NCBI GenBank assembly: GCA_019095985.1 | Contig: CM032664.1 | Location: forward strand, 51,711,423 to 51,775,422 | Length of the DNA stretch: 64,000 nt | Direction: 5' to 3' | Source: Streblospio benedicti | Lineage: Eukaryota; Annelida; Polychaeta; Spionida; Spionidae | In this document: in pieces, positions 28,301 to 43,300 of the stretch | Numbering within the stretch: position 1 is the stretch's first letter | How the letters are laid out: every line of letters starts with the position of its first letter | Made by a program: the position numbers and the translations under genes | Notes under the pieces: generated by a model | Told to the model about the DNA's origin: nothing | Databases searched by the model: none | Seen by the model: only the letters and a program-made list of their open reading frames with translations

Positions 28301-31300
28301 CAATAATGATTGCAACATGACAATATAATAGCTTCTTTGTGCCAAAGAAATAGTTTTTGTTTACAGCCAAATGTTACAAATTCACAGTTAAACCTCCATA
28401 GTAAGACCTGGTTTATAAACTGCACAGCTTGCTAAAACAAGCACCTCTGTGCTTTTCCAACTTAACATACATTAATTACAATATCATTCCAAGATCGCCA
28501 CAAAGGAAGAGTCTAGATAAACTGAGTCTTTGTCGTCTCTTGAAGGAAGCCCTCCAGACTTACACTGTTGGTTGATATGTCTCGTGGTCAAACAAATGAT
28601 TTATAATCTCTGTAGCACGTGTCAAAGTAGCTATCACCACGTAATATCTAGGTCCACAAAAAAAAACGCTCAATCACTTATATTAGTGTCAACTGGTAGT
28701 TACAGTTATTATATGTTATAATAATCCAGTTAGGCTGTGGCCACCAATGTGCATGCCTTGAGTACAATGACATGTTGTTAAGAAAAAGCTCAGATGGTTG
28801 TTGAGCAAAGTAATCCTACAGCAGCTTCACATAGTTCAAGGTACGAACACTACGTACCCTACTCTTACAATAAAGTTGATCCATATTTAGAAAATAACAT
28901 TCTTGAAGATAGCCCATGCACATACATGTAGACTATTTAGATAAATATGTATGTGGTTGAAATGTCCTAGAGCATCTGTGATATTGAATGGTATTTTCTG
29001 GTAATATAAACTGATTTATAATATCTAGAAGTTAATGACAAGTGCCAAACTGGAGTAACTCCATGAGGTCCACAGCAACAAAAGTTGAGAGTTACGGGCT
29101 ACATCACAATGACAATTTTTAAACCTAATTTGTGATCACGATGATGAGTTAGGCACATGTTCAATATGAGCAATCTAATTATACACAACTAATGTTGACA
29201 TATACAATATACCTGGTAAACCATGAATTTAACACCAGAAATTTAAACAATCAAAAGAAAAGCATTAAAATCGAGAGACAATGCATCCATCTTTGGGTTA
29301 ACCCCACGGCGTTCTCCGCTGAAAAACACCATATTTTTCCAAAACTTGAATCGTTTTAGCCAAAAGCAAATATGTGGACGAACAAATTGCTTAAAAAACA
29401 GCGCCCTGTTAAAAAGCAGATGTTTTATGAGCTTGACACAAGAAGGTCTGTGTCGAAGTCAGTGACTAGCAAAGTGATTATGCTAGTTGAAAACATCAAA
29501 AACTTTGTTACAAGTATTTTGCTTTTTCAAGCTGATGTGAGGGCCTACACACCTGCTCGATGTGGGCACTTTGTTTTCATTTGGGGGCTCACTAAAATAC
29601 AGTTCTAGTGTACAGTGTTATTAACTGTGCAATAATGTGCATTGAAAACATTATAGGAGAACAAATTTAATATCAAGCCTCTCATAGTTAACATTTGAAT
29701 ACTTTGAGTCCAGCTACTTATTTATTAAGTCTACTATCATCATGGTTATCAAAACAACACAACAATCGCAAGGAAAAGGAAAGAGAAACAAGAGAAGGAA
29801 AACAGTAGATATGACGTTATCATTCTCCATCCAGGCACAGAACACATTCATTTTCACAGCTCCTAGTCCCGTATCCAATGCTTGCCCATTTCACAAGTCC
29901 GTGTCTACATGAGTGAGTGTTCCACAAGTCATATTTAGCAAGATGAATTGAATTGCTGGTATGAGATTGGTGGGTGAGTAACAGGGACATAGATGGGCAA
30001 TAATGACATGGTTAAAACACAAATGAATCTTTTCTTTCGGTGATAAATCTTTAATACTATCGGTGACAGCAGAAACAAGTGTAACAACACATTGTCAACT
30101 TATAATTGATCATAAACTCATCATATAACTTGTACATTCCAAGAATATCATATGTGATCATTAGCAAGAACTTTCTATCCGATGAGTAAAAAGTGACTGC
30201 GGCTGCAGCACACAATTGGGTTCTGTTTAGGGCCCTAGAAGGTTAACAGCAGTGACTTTGATCATGTTTTTACTGGAAAGTGTAGTTATAATCAGCGATA
30301 ACCTCCGTAACACGTCACCGACAGGAATAACCATGAATCAGCAAGGGGATTAACATTCCATGGAACATGATTTCCTTAACCCTTTCCAGTCCAGATTATG
30401 CAGAACTGAAGTGAAGTGCACTCGCCATGCTTGAACATAAATTGTAACGTTTTAATATTCATACTCATGTTTGCTTTAGAACTGGGATAAAGAGTGTACT
30501 TTAGTTATAGACCATTTCTATGTTACTTCCCTGTTGCATAGTAATAGTCATGATGATTGAGGAGAAAGTGATGAACAGATTTGCTTTTGAACAGATACTC
30601 AACTTAGTGGGATACAGACACCAATGCATAGTTTCCCTGCAACGACTATAATTTAACCTATGTTAAATCGTTGTGTAATTTTTATTTCAAATGTTCCACA
30701 ACATGGGTAAGTACAGATGCGTAAGTCTCATTATCCTATCTCCTGTTCATTCCTCTTCAGGCTGAGCAATTATATGTTGGTGAGGTTTTGTGCAACTAAA
30801 TGGTCACGGTTATGACTTGTGTTTTTAATTACATAATTAGGCCTAATTAAGCATGCAAGAGAGCAATTAATCTCTTAATCATAATTACAGGAGATGTCAG
30901 GTACTAATTTTAACGTGTAAAAAACTATAATGATCTCATCAACAATTGTAATTAGTACCAAAAACGTGCATCTCGTAATTATTTTCACACCTTGCGGTCA
31001 TCAAACTAACCCTGATTATCATTAATAAAATCTCATGTGAAGTACTCATAGTAACTTCTACATGGAGAGATACCATTGGCAGATTAAATATTCGATGAAA
31101 GTGGCCCCGAGGGTCAAATATCTTCAAATCACTGGTGAAGCACCAGTTCCTTGGGACCCAGCAGGTCCAGACTTTGCCAAAATCATGAACATTTCTGCTT
31201 CATGCCACTAACCATGAGCTCCTGGCCATGCCCTGGATACCATACCAATCGATCATCTAAGAAATTAGTTTGCTCAATAACCCTGCATGTAATATACCAA

Positions 31301-34300
31301 GACGAACCATTAGATAGGGATAATCAGACTGAAAAGCCAATAATTTTTCAAAAAATGTTTTAAACATTTAAACCTGAGATGGTGGTGACATTGACTTAGC
31401 TTATCTATAGAATTGTAACAAAAAATTTCTCCAGTTTAGGGCATCTAGTATTAGACCTTTTCAATATTACAAGGGCGCTAAAGGAGCCTAAGGTGTTCTC
31501 AACATTGGGTGATACAAACACTAAATTGCATGCTGCTAGAGATTTCATGATTTTGCAATTAAACCACTGACGAGATGCTGCATGCAATAAGAGACCTGGT
31601 CAGTAATTAAGCAGCTGAACTCATTAACCGAGAGAACTTCCAGGCAGGTAACACCTCTCTCACATATAATAATAGTTCCCTGGTCACAAATACGTTTTTT
31701 TTTTTAATTTTCAACTTTTCAACTTTTTAATTCGTTACTATCAATGGTAACAATAAGCAATTAACTTAAAAGAAATAAAATATTCTACCTTTGATGTTAG
31801 CAGTATATTAATGTGGTAACAATACCTGCACAGATTTAACAGTCAAGTGAGTTTTATCATCATTTACATTACTTTTAAAATTAAATTTGAGTAAAAGCAA
31901 ACATTGTTCAGACTTACTATTTCTCCAGTATCTTATGGCGTATTCCTTCATGTTGTACATTGACCCCAGTCTTATCTTGTAACATACCTATCCAGACAAT
32001 TAAAGAAAATAGCTCCCGTCAAATATCCTGCAACTGCATGCATCACATTCAGCTCAGAACTGTTCTAGACCTCAACTATTAAGTGGAGCTAGACGATAAG
32101 TCCAGCAGCAGGTCTTAGCCAACTGTTGACCAAAACACAACAGTAACGTTTCTAAGTGCAAAGAAACAGCTCAAAATCCTATATCTATATTCAAATATCC
32201 CTTGATACCAAAACACAAAAACATAAATACATGTGCAGCACAACGTCAATTGTAAGATTATTGGTTTCAGAGTGCACATTCCTTCCAATTATTGCAAGTT
32301 GAATTGAAGGTTGCACTGTACTTTATCAGTCGGATCATTTTTCTGATAACAACGTGGTAATTTGTTGTTTTTGCTGTGTTGTTTAGTGCTCTCTTTGAGT
32401 CTGAAGTTTTGATTTTTGAGTAAACTCAATTATATTCATAGATAAATCGCATTCCAAGTTACCAAGTTTGTGCCACTCTATTTCTAGATCATCTGCATAT
32501 ATAATCCTCTTAACAGAATGTGAAAACTATGTGCTTACTCAAATCAACTTGATCCATAGATAACTACATACCTCTTAATACCAAAGTTTCCAATGAACAA
32601 ATTAAAAGTTTAGGAACTTGCAAAGGGCCCATTTCCGACTACATTATTAAAGTCGCCCTTTGAATCCCACATTGACTTTAGCGCTCCAATTTTCTAAAGC
32701 TTTCATGTAATTCACGAATAAAACAAAATATACTGAACTCAATCCTTACTGAACTCAATCCTTAAATTAATTGATGCAATCAATAAATATCCAAGAAAAT
32801 CCAATAAAAGTGATGCACATTTGTCTAGAACATGAAACAATATCGAAAAAATGCACTAAATCAGCTGTTTAAAATGTTCCTCTCCCTACTCCATGGAAAT
32901 TCTGGTCTGGAAGATGAAAGAAAATCAATACTTATAAAAATCAATAGGTAAGGCCGTCACCTTGAATAAACCACTTCCCTCTAGAGGAAATGAGCTAGTA
33001 GACTCAGCATATTTGAGCTAGACACTGCTAGCTTACGTCAAACGCTACCTAATCATGTTAATCTTTCAGAATATAAAACATGATTTCTAATGGCTAATTG
33101 TGAATAAAATAATGTTCAATATTATACCTGCATTGTATTGTGTATGAACCTTTGGAGGACTAGTCTGTAACGGAAAGCTATTATTTTTATGCTGTAGCTA
33201 AGTAAAATATTTTCTTTCACAGGTCATCAGAAAAGGGACCACCTCTATAATCGGTTATTACCTAAATCATCGGTACAAGAAAAGACTTGGGATACAACTG
33301 TCCAAATGACCGGGCAGTCTATAAAATAATTGACATATTAGTTATTACTATTGAAAATGATCTTATTTGGAATTTCGACGCGTTCTTGAAAAGTGCATTT
33401 CCAGAACATTGGACATTAAGGCAAGGATGCAGCCATCGCCACAACCTCCAATCACAGTATGATTTTTGTGTTGAGTCATAAGAAACTGGAGCTGCCAGAG
33501 AGAGTCGGATATTTCCTTGTTTACACGTGCCTTTTATCACAACGTTGATTATCACAGAGAAAAACACAACGGCTGATTGCAACCAGGGCTTTGGTTTGCT
33601 AGCACACGATCAAAGCTATTATAGGTGTCTGTCAAATATAAATAACATCCTTAACACACAGTATCCTTCTCATTGCAATTCATTCATAGCAATTAGAAAA
33701 TCATATTGAGGTACAAACTAAGTCGAGCAATCAAACTGTACAACTGAATGAAATTTGGAGAACTAGACATAGTGTATTACTTGTCTACAGCCTTTAATGT
33801 TTTTATAAATACATTTTTAAATATGTATAAATTCCTTCAAGAAAGTGTCTATGTTAATTGAAACTTTACTCACAAGCCTTTCAGAACAAAATAGCCCAGA
33901 CTCTTACCTACAATTGAAAAGAGCATAAAAATATGAATCAGTATTGAATCACACAGCAACATATCTATTCCCTATTTGACCAACCCTCGGACCAACCGTA
34001 CTTGCCCAGCATGCTTGAGCAACTCATAGAAAGAAGACAATTTCCTATTACCAATTGAATTTACAAGAACATTAAGGCAAATCTGAACTCATATCTATTG
34101 TAATATGAACTTCGGTAAGGGCAAGGAATAAAAGTTAAAAGTTCAAACATAAGTACCACAGGCACTGGGTGTACACAATATTTTGCCCTTCAAAGATGGC
34201 ACTGTTTTCAAGTCACTGTGCCTGGAATCTGAGGTAATGATCAGCTATTGTTTCTCTTCATATACTGCGTGTTGAAGGCATCAGAATATACATTAACATT

Positions 34301-37300
34301 GGATTTTGTTGAACCTCCCAAAGAGTATTTGTTGGTGTTGTTGAGACTTGGCTCAGACCACATGGGTTTGTTTACTTCAGAACACATGGTTGTGTTTACA
34401 TCAGAACACATGGCCCTGTTTACATTATGGAAACCACCTGCTCAGATCTTGCTTGTTTTTTCTCACTTTGTTGGGATTTTTTTCTTCTCATACTCGTCAC
34501 TTTTTTAATAATGTTTCCACCTTTTCATGAAAGCGTTGGTGATCACTCTTACTGAGTGTAATTTCTATGAATATTTTCACAAACTAGCCAATATTACTAG
34601 TTACTGCCATTCTGATATATTAGACACCTAAATATCAACATACTTTCTGTATATATTCAGGTTAAAATATCCTTTACAAAACTAAATACATGAACAACAG
34701 TCCCAGGGATAAGTAAATCATACAAAAAGCACACATAATAATCTTCCAATGCACTGACAAATCCAGGGTGCACACATTCCTCTACAGCCCGTTATTTCCA
34801 CCCCACAATGATGTGCGACAGCTACAAATATAGATTCTCATTGTGTACCCGTGAGGCCAACCCCCACCAACCACACACCCTACCCACCCCCACACCATCC
34901 TTTTCTTTGAAAAACTGGATCTGTCAATACAAACATAAAATAGCATTCATGTGTAAGGTCACAATGCACTCATCCACTCATCTCTACACCTCCCCTCATC
35001 AGTAAACATATCCACATGGCCCTGTTGACATTCTGCGGTTACTATGGCATCTAGAAAGTAAACATGAGGTTACTAGGGAATCCAGCATGTTGAGTTAGCA
35101 AGTGCACTTCAATAAAAAGCTTCATACAGACTAGTTCATATGGTCTGCATGCTGTTGCAATAAAACTAAATTGTCTATGCATGTTTTCTATGTATTTTGG
35201 GAGGAGGAAAGGTTTCTTTGACCATTTTTTATTCTTTCATTATTGTTTTACTCAGTCTGATGTCATCCTTGCATAAACCAATGGAGTATTACTAGCAAAT
35301 ATATCAATTTATGGAACAGAAATCATCATGGTACAATGATCTGGTGGTGGTTACGTTTCACTTTTCTTCCAGTGTTATGCCTACAGCATTAGTTCTTTTC
35401 TTCCTTTTTGTAGCATTAAGATTAGTGGCTAGCTATTCTAGCTGGCAGTCTAAACAATGTCTTTCTGCTAGAGCAATTCTAGATTTGGGGTCAGTCTGAG
35501 CAAATTAACCTCCTTCTACAGCAATTTGTCTTTATTTCTAAAACATGATGTATTTATACCACGACAGCTATAGTCCGGACTGTCAAACAAAAACACTTGT
35601 AGTTTTTAAAAACATCTATTTAAATTCATCAGTTAATGGCTTTACAAGAGATATTATTCATTTGGCCATCCCTTTAGAAAGGTTATTCTGTATCAGACGC
35701 TACCATGGCCACTATATACAAGTTAACCATATCAGGTGCCTGTATATGTTGTCATTCTGTATCCTGTCTGCCTCTAATCTGGCCTGGTCATCTTGCCTCC
35801 ACCCTAATCTACTGTGGTCATCTGGTCAAGTGGCCATCTTGACCCACTACTCCAGCAGCAGACTTGCTGACTTCCCCTGGTCTCAAATTTTCACCCATAG
35901 AGTAAACACATCTTATCACAGGAAAGTCTCCTCTTTACAGGAAACACCCATACATAATAATACTGGCCTGTAAGCTTACAGGTCTCAAATTTCAAAGTCA
36001 TTTAAAAATATACATTTGGACCCAATTAAATAAACTTTTAGATGAAAAGGTCTAGCTCTATTTATAGGAATCATTTCCTTAATAATTGATGCATTGCCAA
36101 ATCTGTCATTGGATAACTAGACGAATGGCAGATTTCTGATGACACACTTTTAAAAAAATGACCATATAATGCATATATGCACAAGAAGCAACCAACTAAC
36201 ATTTAAAATTTAAAATTAACATGAAGAGCGGGGGAAAAAAGTTATGAAAACATTAAATAAGAAAATCAATCCTCTTGAACATATCATTTAATTAAGAGGA
36301 TGTAGAGTGACCAGTCATTACTATCCCATTGTGGAGATACCCTGATGACCCTTATAGGTGGTCAGTCCAGATAAGTTTACATGGCCAGAGATTGCACACC
36401 TATATCATTGCATATCATTGTCACTATTATCATTGATCACATTCCAAACTGATTAGTTTCTGACCTCTATTATCTTGTGCTACATTGTATAGCTAACCTT
36501 TACTACAACTTACACACATAATAGAAATTTCAATACAAATAATTTTGTAATTGTTATTAGTTTGGTTTTACTTTTTTTTTTGTATGTGACGATTTACCAT
36601 CTTTAAAAGTGTTTTAGCAACTTACCCACTTTAATGTTCGATAATACCCAAAATGGGCCTATTTACCTTGACTTTTGTGCTAATTTTTTTCATTATTCAT
36701 CAGTGATTTTTAATGAAAATTTGAAGGTCATAAGTTTCAAAGAAAACTTCATTTTTCACCCTTCCCCTATGAATACATTGCTGCTTATAATTGACTGTCC
36801 TGAGGCATTGTTTTTTATCACATTTTTGGCTGCTTGAAGAATGGACACACAGTCTTTGTCGCTGCACAAATCAGTTTGCCAGGCGTAAATCAGGGTAATT
36901 TAAAATTTGATGTCAATGTGTAATGAAATTTGCAATGAACAAAGCATGTAAGAAGACAATGGGAAATAATTTGATAGCTTGAGAGAAAATCTGCAGTTAA
37001 ATGGTTTAAATCGTCGTTCATTTCCTACTACTGACCTCATTCGCAAGTTTAAAAAAATGAAATAAAAAATTGTCATTTCAAAGTTTATGCCTTGATTGCA
37101 AAAATTGTTCAAATTAAAAAAAAAGTAATATTTTTAAGCTTTGAATAAGAACAAAAGCATACACAACACTGTTAAAAATGTCAAAACCTTCCTTTTCTCC
37201 TATGTTGAGTGTTATCAGTAAAACATAGCTACATGGCCAGTGTACATGGGTTATCTACCGAAGTCAAATACATGAACATAGCCCATTCTGAAAGAGAAAC

Positions 37301-40300
37301 TTTTTGACACACTTTGCAATCCTTTAACAGCAGAGTCATAACAGACAGGTAGGTGGCTTGCTTGATGTGATGCTACTCCAATAACAATTGGCTAAAATGA
37401 CCACAAAAATGTTTCATACATTGCACAAACAATTATTCAACAGATCATCAAAGTAATCCAAGGGCATGTTACTTTGAAACTAGGCCTGTAGGCCTGTAGG
37501 CCTGTATCCGTGTGCAAGATAGATATATAATTTTAGTACATATGACTCCCGGGATATGACTTCTACCTTCTAGAAGAAGCAACCTATCAAAAATCAATCT
37601 AAAAACAAATGTATGTTTCTGATGTACACTTTTAACATTCTACATGTCAAGTGGTTTGAGTAGAAGAGAAGTGTTGCAAAATGTCACCTGACATGAATAT
37701 TCGGAAGAAATTATCACTTTATCAGCAAATGATGAAATGATAAAAACAGATTATGTCATACAGAAGGACACCAATGTAATTCTGACCAATAATGCCTGCA
37801 ACTATAATCTGCTAAACCCTGTATGAATTCCCTCATAGTCATATATAATGGCCAAACATGTAGGTTTACTGCCATGTATGTCAATTCAGAACACTATACA
37901 GTCCCTCTAACGTCTGTCTGCCTTTCTTTTCAGGCATCTGCCAGAACAGGCTGTATCAAGTGTTGATACAAGACAGAAGGAAACATCAGTGGACCCATAA
38001 ATGGCACTACAACTGAAGCAGGTCATCAACCTCATGTTGATGGAATCAAAAACACACACGATGTACAGTACAACCTCATGGGGCGATCCCTAGAAACAGG
38101 TCATATTAAGTAGGCACACACTTTGTGTACGTTTCATGGAGTTTCCTTGGCAGCCAATATACTAAAATATACAATATTTCATTAAAAACGTATGAACATG
38201 AACCAAAACAGAATCATGCCTCATCTGTTCACAGGCTTTTTGCTGATAAATGGGACGACTCTGCAGATGACTCCAGTAGTTGTGTTTTTCCACTTGTTGC
38301 CACTTGATTCCCATCATCTAAACTGCTTCTGTTTTGGATCAAATCAGCACAGAGCAATAAACACATTACAAAACACAACATCATGTATTGTAACTTTCAA
38401 ATATCAACTCCATGTTTTATTTCTGAATTCTTTTGAAAACTAAAACACTGAATCTGGCATTACAGATGTCAGTTACATTGTAAATTTCAAAATTAATCTT
38501 TATGAAAGCTGTTTTGTCATTTTATCTTAATGTACAGCAGAACCTCCAAATATGAACATCTCTATAGATAGACAAACCACTCTACAATAAAACCATTTTG
38601 CAATATCCCAAGTCTTCATAAACACGCCATAGTTAACCTCTAAAAGGAGACAACCTCTTCATAGAGATCTCTTGAGGTCACTTCATAGAGAGGTTCTGCT
38701 GTAGGTTCATAATGATCATGATGTAAGAATTGTTAAATTCATTGAGTTGACCACAACCATTGTCCTTGCATCCAGCTATGCTTGAATTTGGCATTGGCGC
38801 ACTGCACAGAAGTCATTCTTCAAAACCAACTATCAACCTTACAGTATAAAACACACAATGACATGTGTTAATGCACAACACCCTGACTTCTGACCCCTGT
38901 AGATGACTGACATTGTTACTTGTCACTTTTGATTATGTTAGAATATGTTTTAAAGTAAATTTGACAATTATGGCAGCATTTGGTATATGTTTTTTAGCCT
39001 AAGGTTTTAGACCATGGTGATGTTCAGTTACTGATGACAAAGACTTAATTGTAAGTGTTTATATGAAAATCATGAAGTTGTACAATCGACCCCATGAAAG
39101 CGGGGATATGAGTATATCACAACACCATCCGTGTGAATGAAATTGAGCCTTAGATCATAAGACGGCTCTTATTGAAGAAAGTGACATCAAAGCTGACTGT
39201 CCTGATAGAATAGCAGGGCAATAGATGTAATATCAAATAAAATATACAATATTGGTCTTGGAATGGCTTTGATTTCTGGATTTGAATTTTATTTACTGGT
39301 AATATTCTGTTCTAGTGATGTGAGAACCTAGGCGTTGGTCACATTACAGAAGTAATCGTACCTAAAGCGTTTGCATTAGGAACCACCTTGACTTTCCAGC
39401 ATTGATCATGTAATATTGAGATCAAGGAAAACAAGTCGGTCTGTCTGATGGTAATAGTTGATAAATAAACAACCAATGTCACCAAGAAAAGGTGCTTGTG
39501 TAAGAATTTCACCTCCACAATCCATGAACAGAGAGTTACTGATATCTAATGAAAGCAGCCTTCAATAATTCATTACTTTGTAATATAAGGTTGAAAAATT
39601 AGCTTTTGAAGTTGAGATGGGAAAAGTAAAATCCTGCAATAGGTTACAAATTTATCATCATAATTAGTAATGAAAAAAATCATGTATACATAAATTCATA
39701 ATTCATGAGTTGTTATATCTAACGTTCCCTTAAAACAATTCTCAATGTTGTAACTGATCTGTCTAAAACCAAAACTTTCTATGCATAAAATAACTGTTAA
39801 AATTGATGAAAGACCTATATATGCAAGTTATAACTCTGTGACAACTGTGCAATGTTTGCTTCGTCATAAGCCATTCATAAATAAAACTTGACAAATATTT
39901 AAATGCTACTTAAAGTGTCAAAATTATTCCTCAAGGCAGCAAGTAAATTAGCCCCCATCAGTCTGAATTTTCTAATAAAAGCAGCATTTATGTGAATAAA
40001 TAATAATTTCAAAAATATCAGTCTCCTGATCACACACTCCTCAGTTTGACTTTTGCACAATAACAATCAATGATAATATCGTAGGTTAAACGCGGACTAT
40101 TGACAAATATACACAAAACAAGCAGATAATATTCATAAGTGTCCACAATATTTGGGATTTCTGTTGTTCGTGTGAATAATAATAAACTGATCTTATCTAC
40201 ATGCATAATGCATTTTTTTTGTTCAAAAACAAAAGCAGATTTTGTGGCAGATTTAAGTACATACAAATTATCACACTTGAAACTTATATCTAACATCTTT

Positions 40301-43300
40301 CCCCTTTCAATGAAGAAGCCAAATACGACATCAACAAACCTACCTCGGTAGTTGTTTTTTTGTTCAGACAATATTAAGATTAATAACAGGAGACCACGTT
40401 ATAACAGTATTGTCTAACTTGCATTAGACTAAAATATTATCATGTTAGTGTCTTGTAATCATGAAATTGGACTTACTATTTTTTTTTTTTACATATGTAT
40501 CAAAACTTCACCTTCCGTTGCAAGTGTTCATATTTGGGTACCAATTAATACAAAGATACTATATTATTCACATAACATTACAAAAGGCTCATGACACATT
40601 TTGTCATGCTGAATTCTTTTTCATATTTTAAACAAAATATGTTTAATCCAAATAAATGCATGCAGCTTACAGTGACCAATGGTTGGCTGGTTTGATTCCT
40701 AATGGTGTCCATAGTAGGTGTGCTGCATACTCATTTTCACTTTCATAACTTTGATGACTTTGATAACTTGGCTCATGAGTATGACTTATTTATATTATTG
40801 GTAGCTTAGTATTTTCCCCGCCTTAGAAGTAATAACACCTTTGGTGTGTGATTCAAACAAATTAATGCTTTAAACTTACAATGAACAACTAGATCTGAGG
40901 TAAATTCATAACACAAAATCTATCACAAGGGAAGACTTAACAAGTGCATCAACATTCACTCTAAAGGGTTAATCTATAAAATACCCAGTATTTGTGGGCA
41001 GCTTGGTACAAACTTCCTTTTTTTATGAGTTACGTACGACTAGGTTTTTACTGATAACAGAAGTTAATTATTGCGCCTGATAATATTTTTTACTTTTTAG
41101 AAGTTTTGTGACCTTCTTTGACATGTTAAATATATGAGCTTTAAAGTAGCTATTCAACACAATTGAAACTATTCAGGAAAATCTTATATCTTATCATAAT
41201 CTAACACATTTATTGCTTGTCTTATGTAACATGATTTCTGTTAAGTTTTCCTTTAACAAAAACTTAGTCTTGAACATAAACCAATACCTGCCACCTGTAA
41301 GAGAAGCATGAAAATATACACTAACTTGATGAAATTGCTTCCTTTCAATTTTACAATGGTCTTCAGAGCCCACCTCTGAATGATCAAAGTCATAGCAAAG
41401 CACAGTAAAACCTATCACAATGGACATGTAGGAAAGGCAAAAACCCTACATCTACAGGCTATAACAGGCATGCACATTACCATGCTATCCCATTTGATTT
41501 AACATCATGGTACAGACGACTGTTCTGTTTGATGAAGGTAGTCGTTTTTTTGTTTTTTTTTATTATAGGTAGCACTGATAACCCAGTTTTACTGTATCAC
41601 CAGGAAATGTCATAACACTTAAGACCTTTATCACCCTAAATTGCTGATAATTTCACCTTAATGAGATTTAAACTGTTGGGTTTCCGGAGCTTCATCCCCA
41701 ACATGTTGTAACAATATCCTGGGAAATTATGTATGAATAAAGTTCAGTGTGTCTTTGAAGAAACCTAAACTAAACTTTCACAACTTCATACATCAAGTTC
41801 ATTATGTCATTTACACATCTATACATGTCATTAGAAATATTATACAAGTAATCCTGATGTTATTCAATCAAACAGATATATATGTACTTTGAAAAAGACA
41901 TTTCAGAATATGAAAGCCTATATAATAAAACACCAAAAGGTATATGAAACAGATGTTGCTAGAAATCAAACACACAACCAATGAGAACAGAGTAATGCAC
42001 ATGGTTTACAAAAGGTTTGGATTTTTCGTTCCACCCTTTCCAGGCCAGCAGAACTGTTCTTCAAGCATATCTCTTTATCTGACACCATGTCTCTGGGGAT
42101 CAAACATCCTTCTGTAATCTCATCACTAATCTTACTCATTACTAATCTCATAATTTCAGCAATTGAGAAGCCTTGATTAACTAGGTCTCTGTCTGACAGA
42201 AGGCTAGCTTCATTCATATGAATTCTGTTTTACAGAAAGGGTTTTGACCACCATTGAAATGCAATAGAACCATCTCAACAGTTTTATTCCATTCTATATA
42301 CATGTATAGACAAAAACGGGTGAGTTGGTAGCCTGACTTATTTCATCGGGTGAGTTCTTGTGTCCTATCACAGAGAGCCCAGAGACCAATCCCATAGTCA
42401 TATTGACCAAGTAAACTATTTTAATCCATTCATTTGTGACAAATTTAACAATGAGAGTCTTTTGACTCCCCAATCGATATTCCTAAGAAATTTCAATGAT
42501 ATCTTGACTAATTGCTCAAATGCCAATAATCTATAGTGCCCTTGAAGGACATATATAAGAAAGGCCTTACACATGCATTAGAACAAAGATGCAAAGGTGA
42601 AGTGTGGCCAGTAGACCATCACTAGCAGTCTCTAGCATTGTTCCAGCTAGGCGTCTGGTGTCTGGGCCAGCTGTATCAGTAGGACAAGGTTGTAAACATC
42701 CACACTGTGGGATAATCCTGGATTATCTGGGGATTATCTCCCCAAAAGCTCCCCACTAATCTCCTTCTGTACATGTTACTGTCTGAAAATTGTGTGGTGC
42801 ACAATGTGTATATTGCAGATATATCTACTTTTAAATGGTAGCTTCTGGTTGTAATCTTTACACATAGTTTATTATTTTTCAAGTGAAATTAGATGATTAT
42901 GAGATAGATTTGACATGAGAATGAAAATTGAATGCAAAGTTGTCATAACCATGTACCCCAGCAACAGAGGTACTGAATTAGGCATTTCAAATCAATAAAT
43001 CTTATTACACTAACTAGAACAAATAAACAAACTAATATGATCAGAAAATGCAAAAGATGATGGATCTTTCTCTGACAAAAATGATACAAATAAAATCCTC
43101 ATAAAGAGTATGTTACACCTGTGGTACACTTGCACACCTGGTACCCACCCAGATGTGTCATCATAGATTCTTTATTTGGTAATTATCAACTAACTTTGTA
43201 TTTACTTCATGAGGATTTTTATGTTACTATTTCAGTTGTATTTGTTTTTGAAAATTCAATTCTATTCTGACTGTTTTGAAAAGAAACACTGAAATTTATC

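Noticed and set aside
35545-35973. 142-codon plus-strand frame
   Set aside because: No recognisable family, no splice or promoter signals, composition like the surrounding AT-rich DNA.
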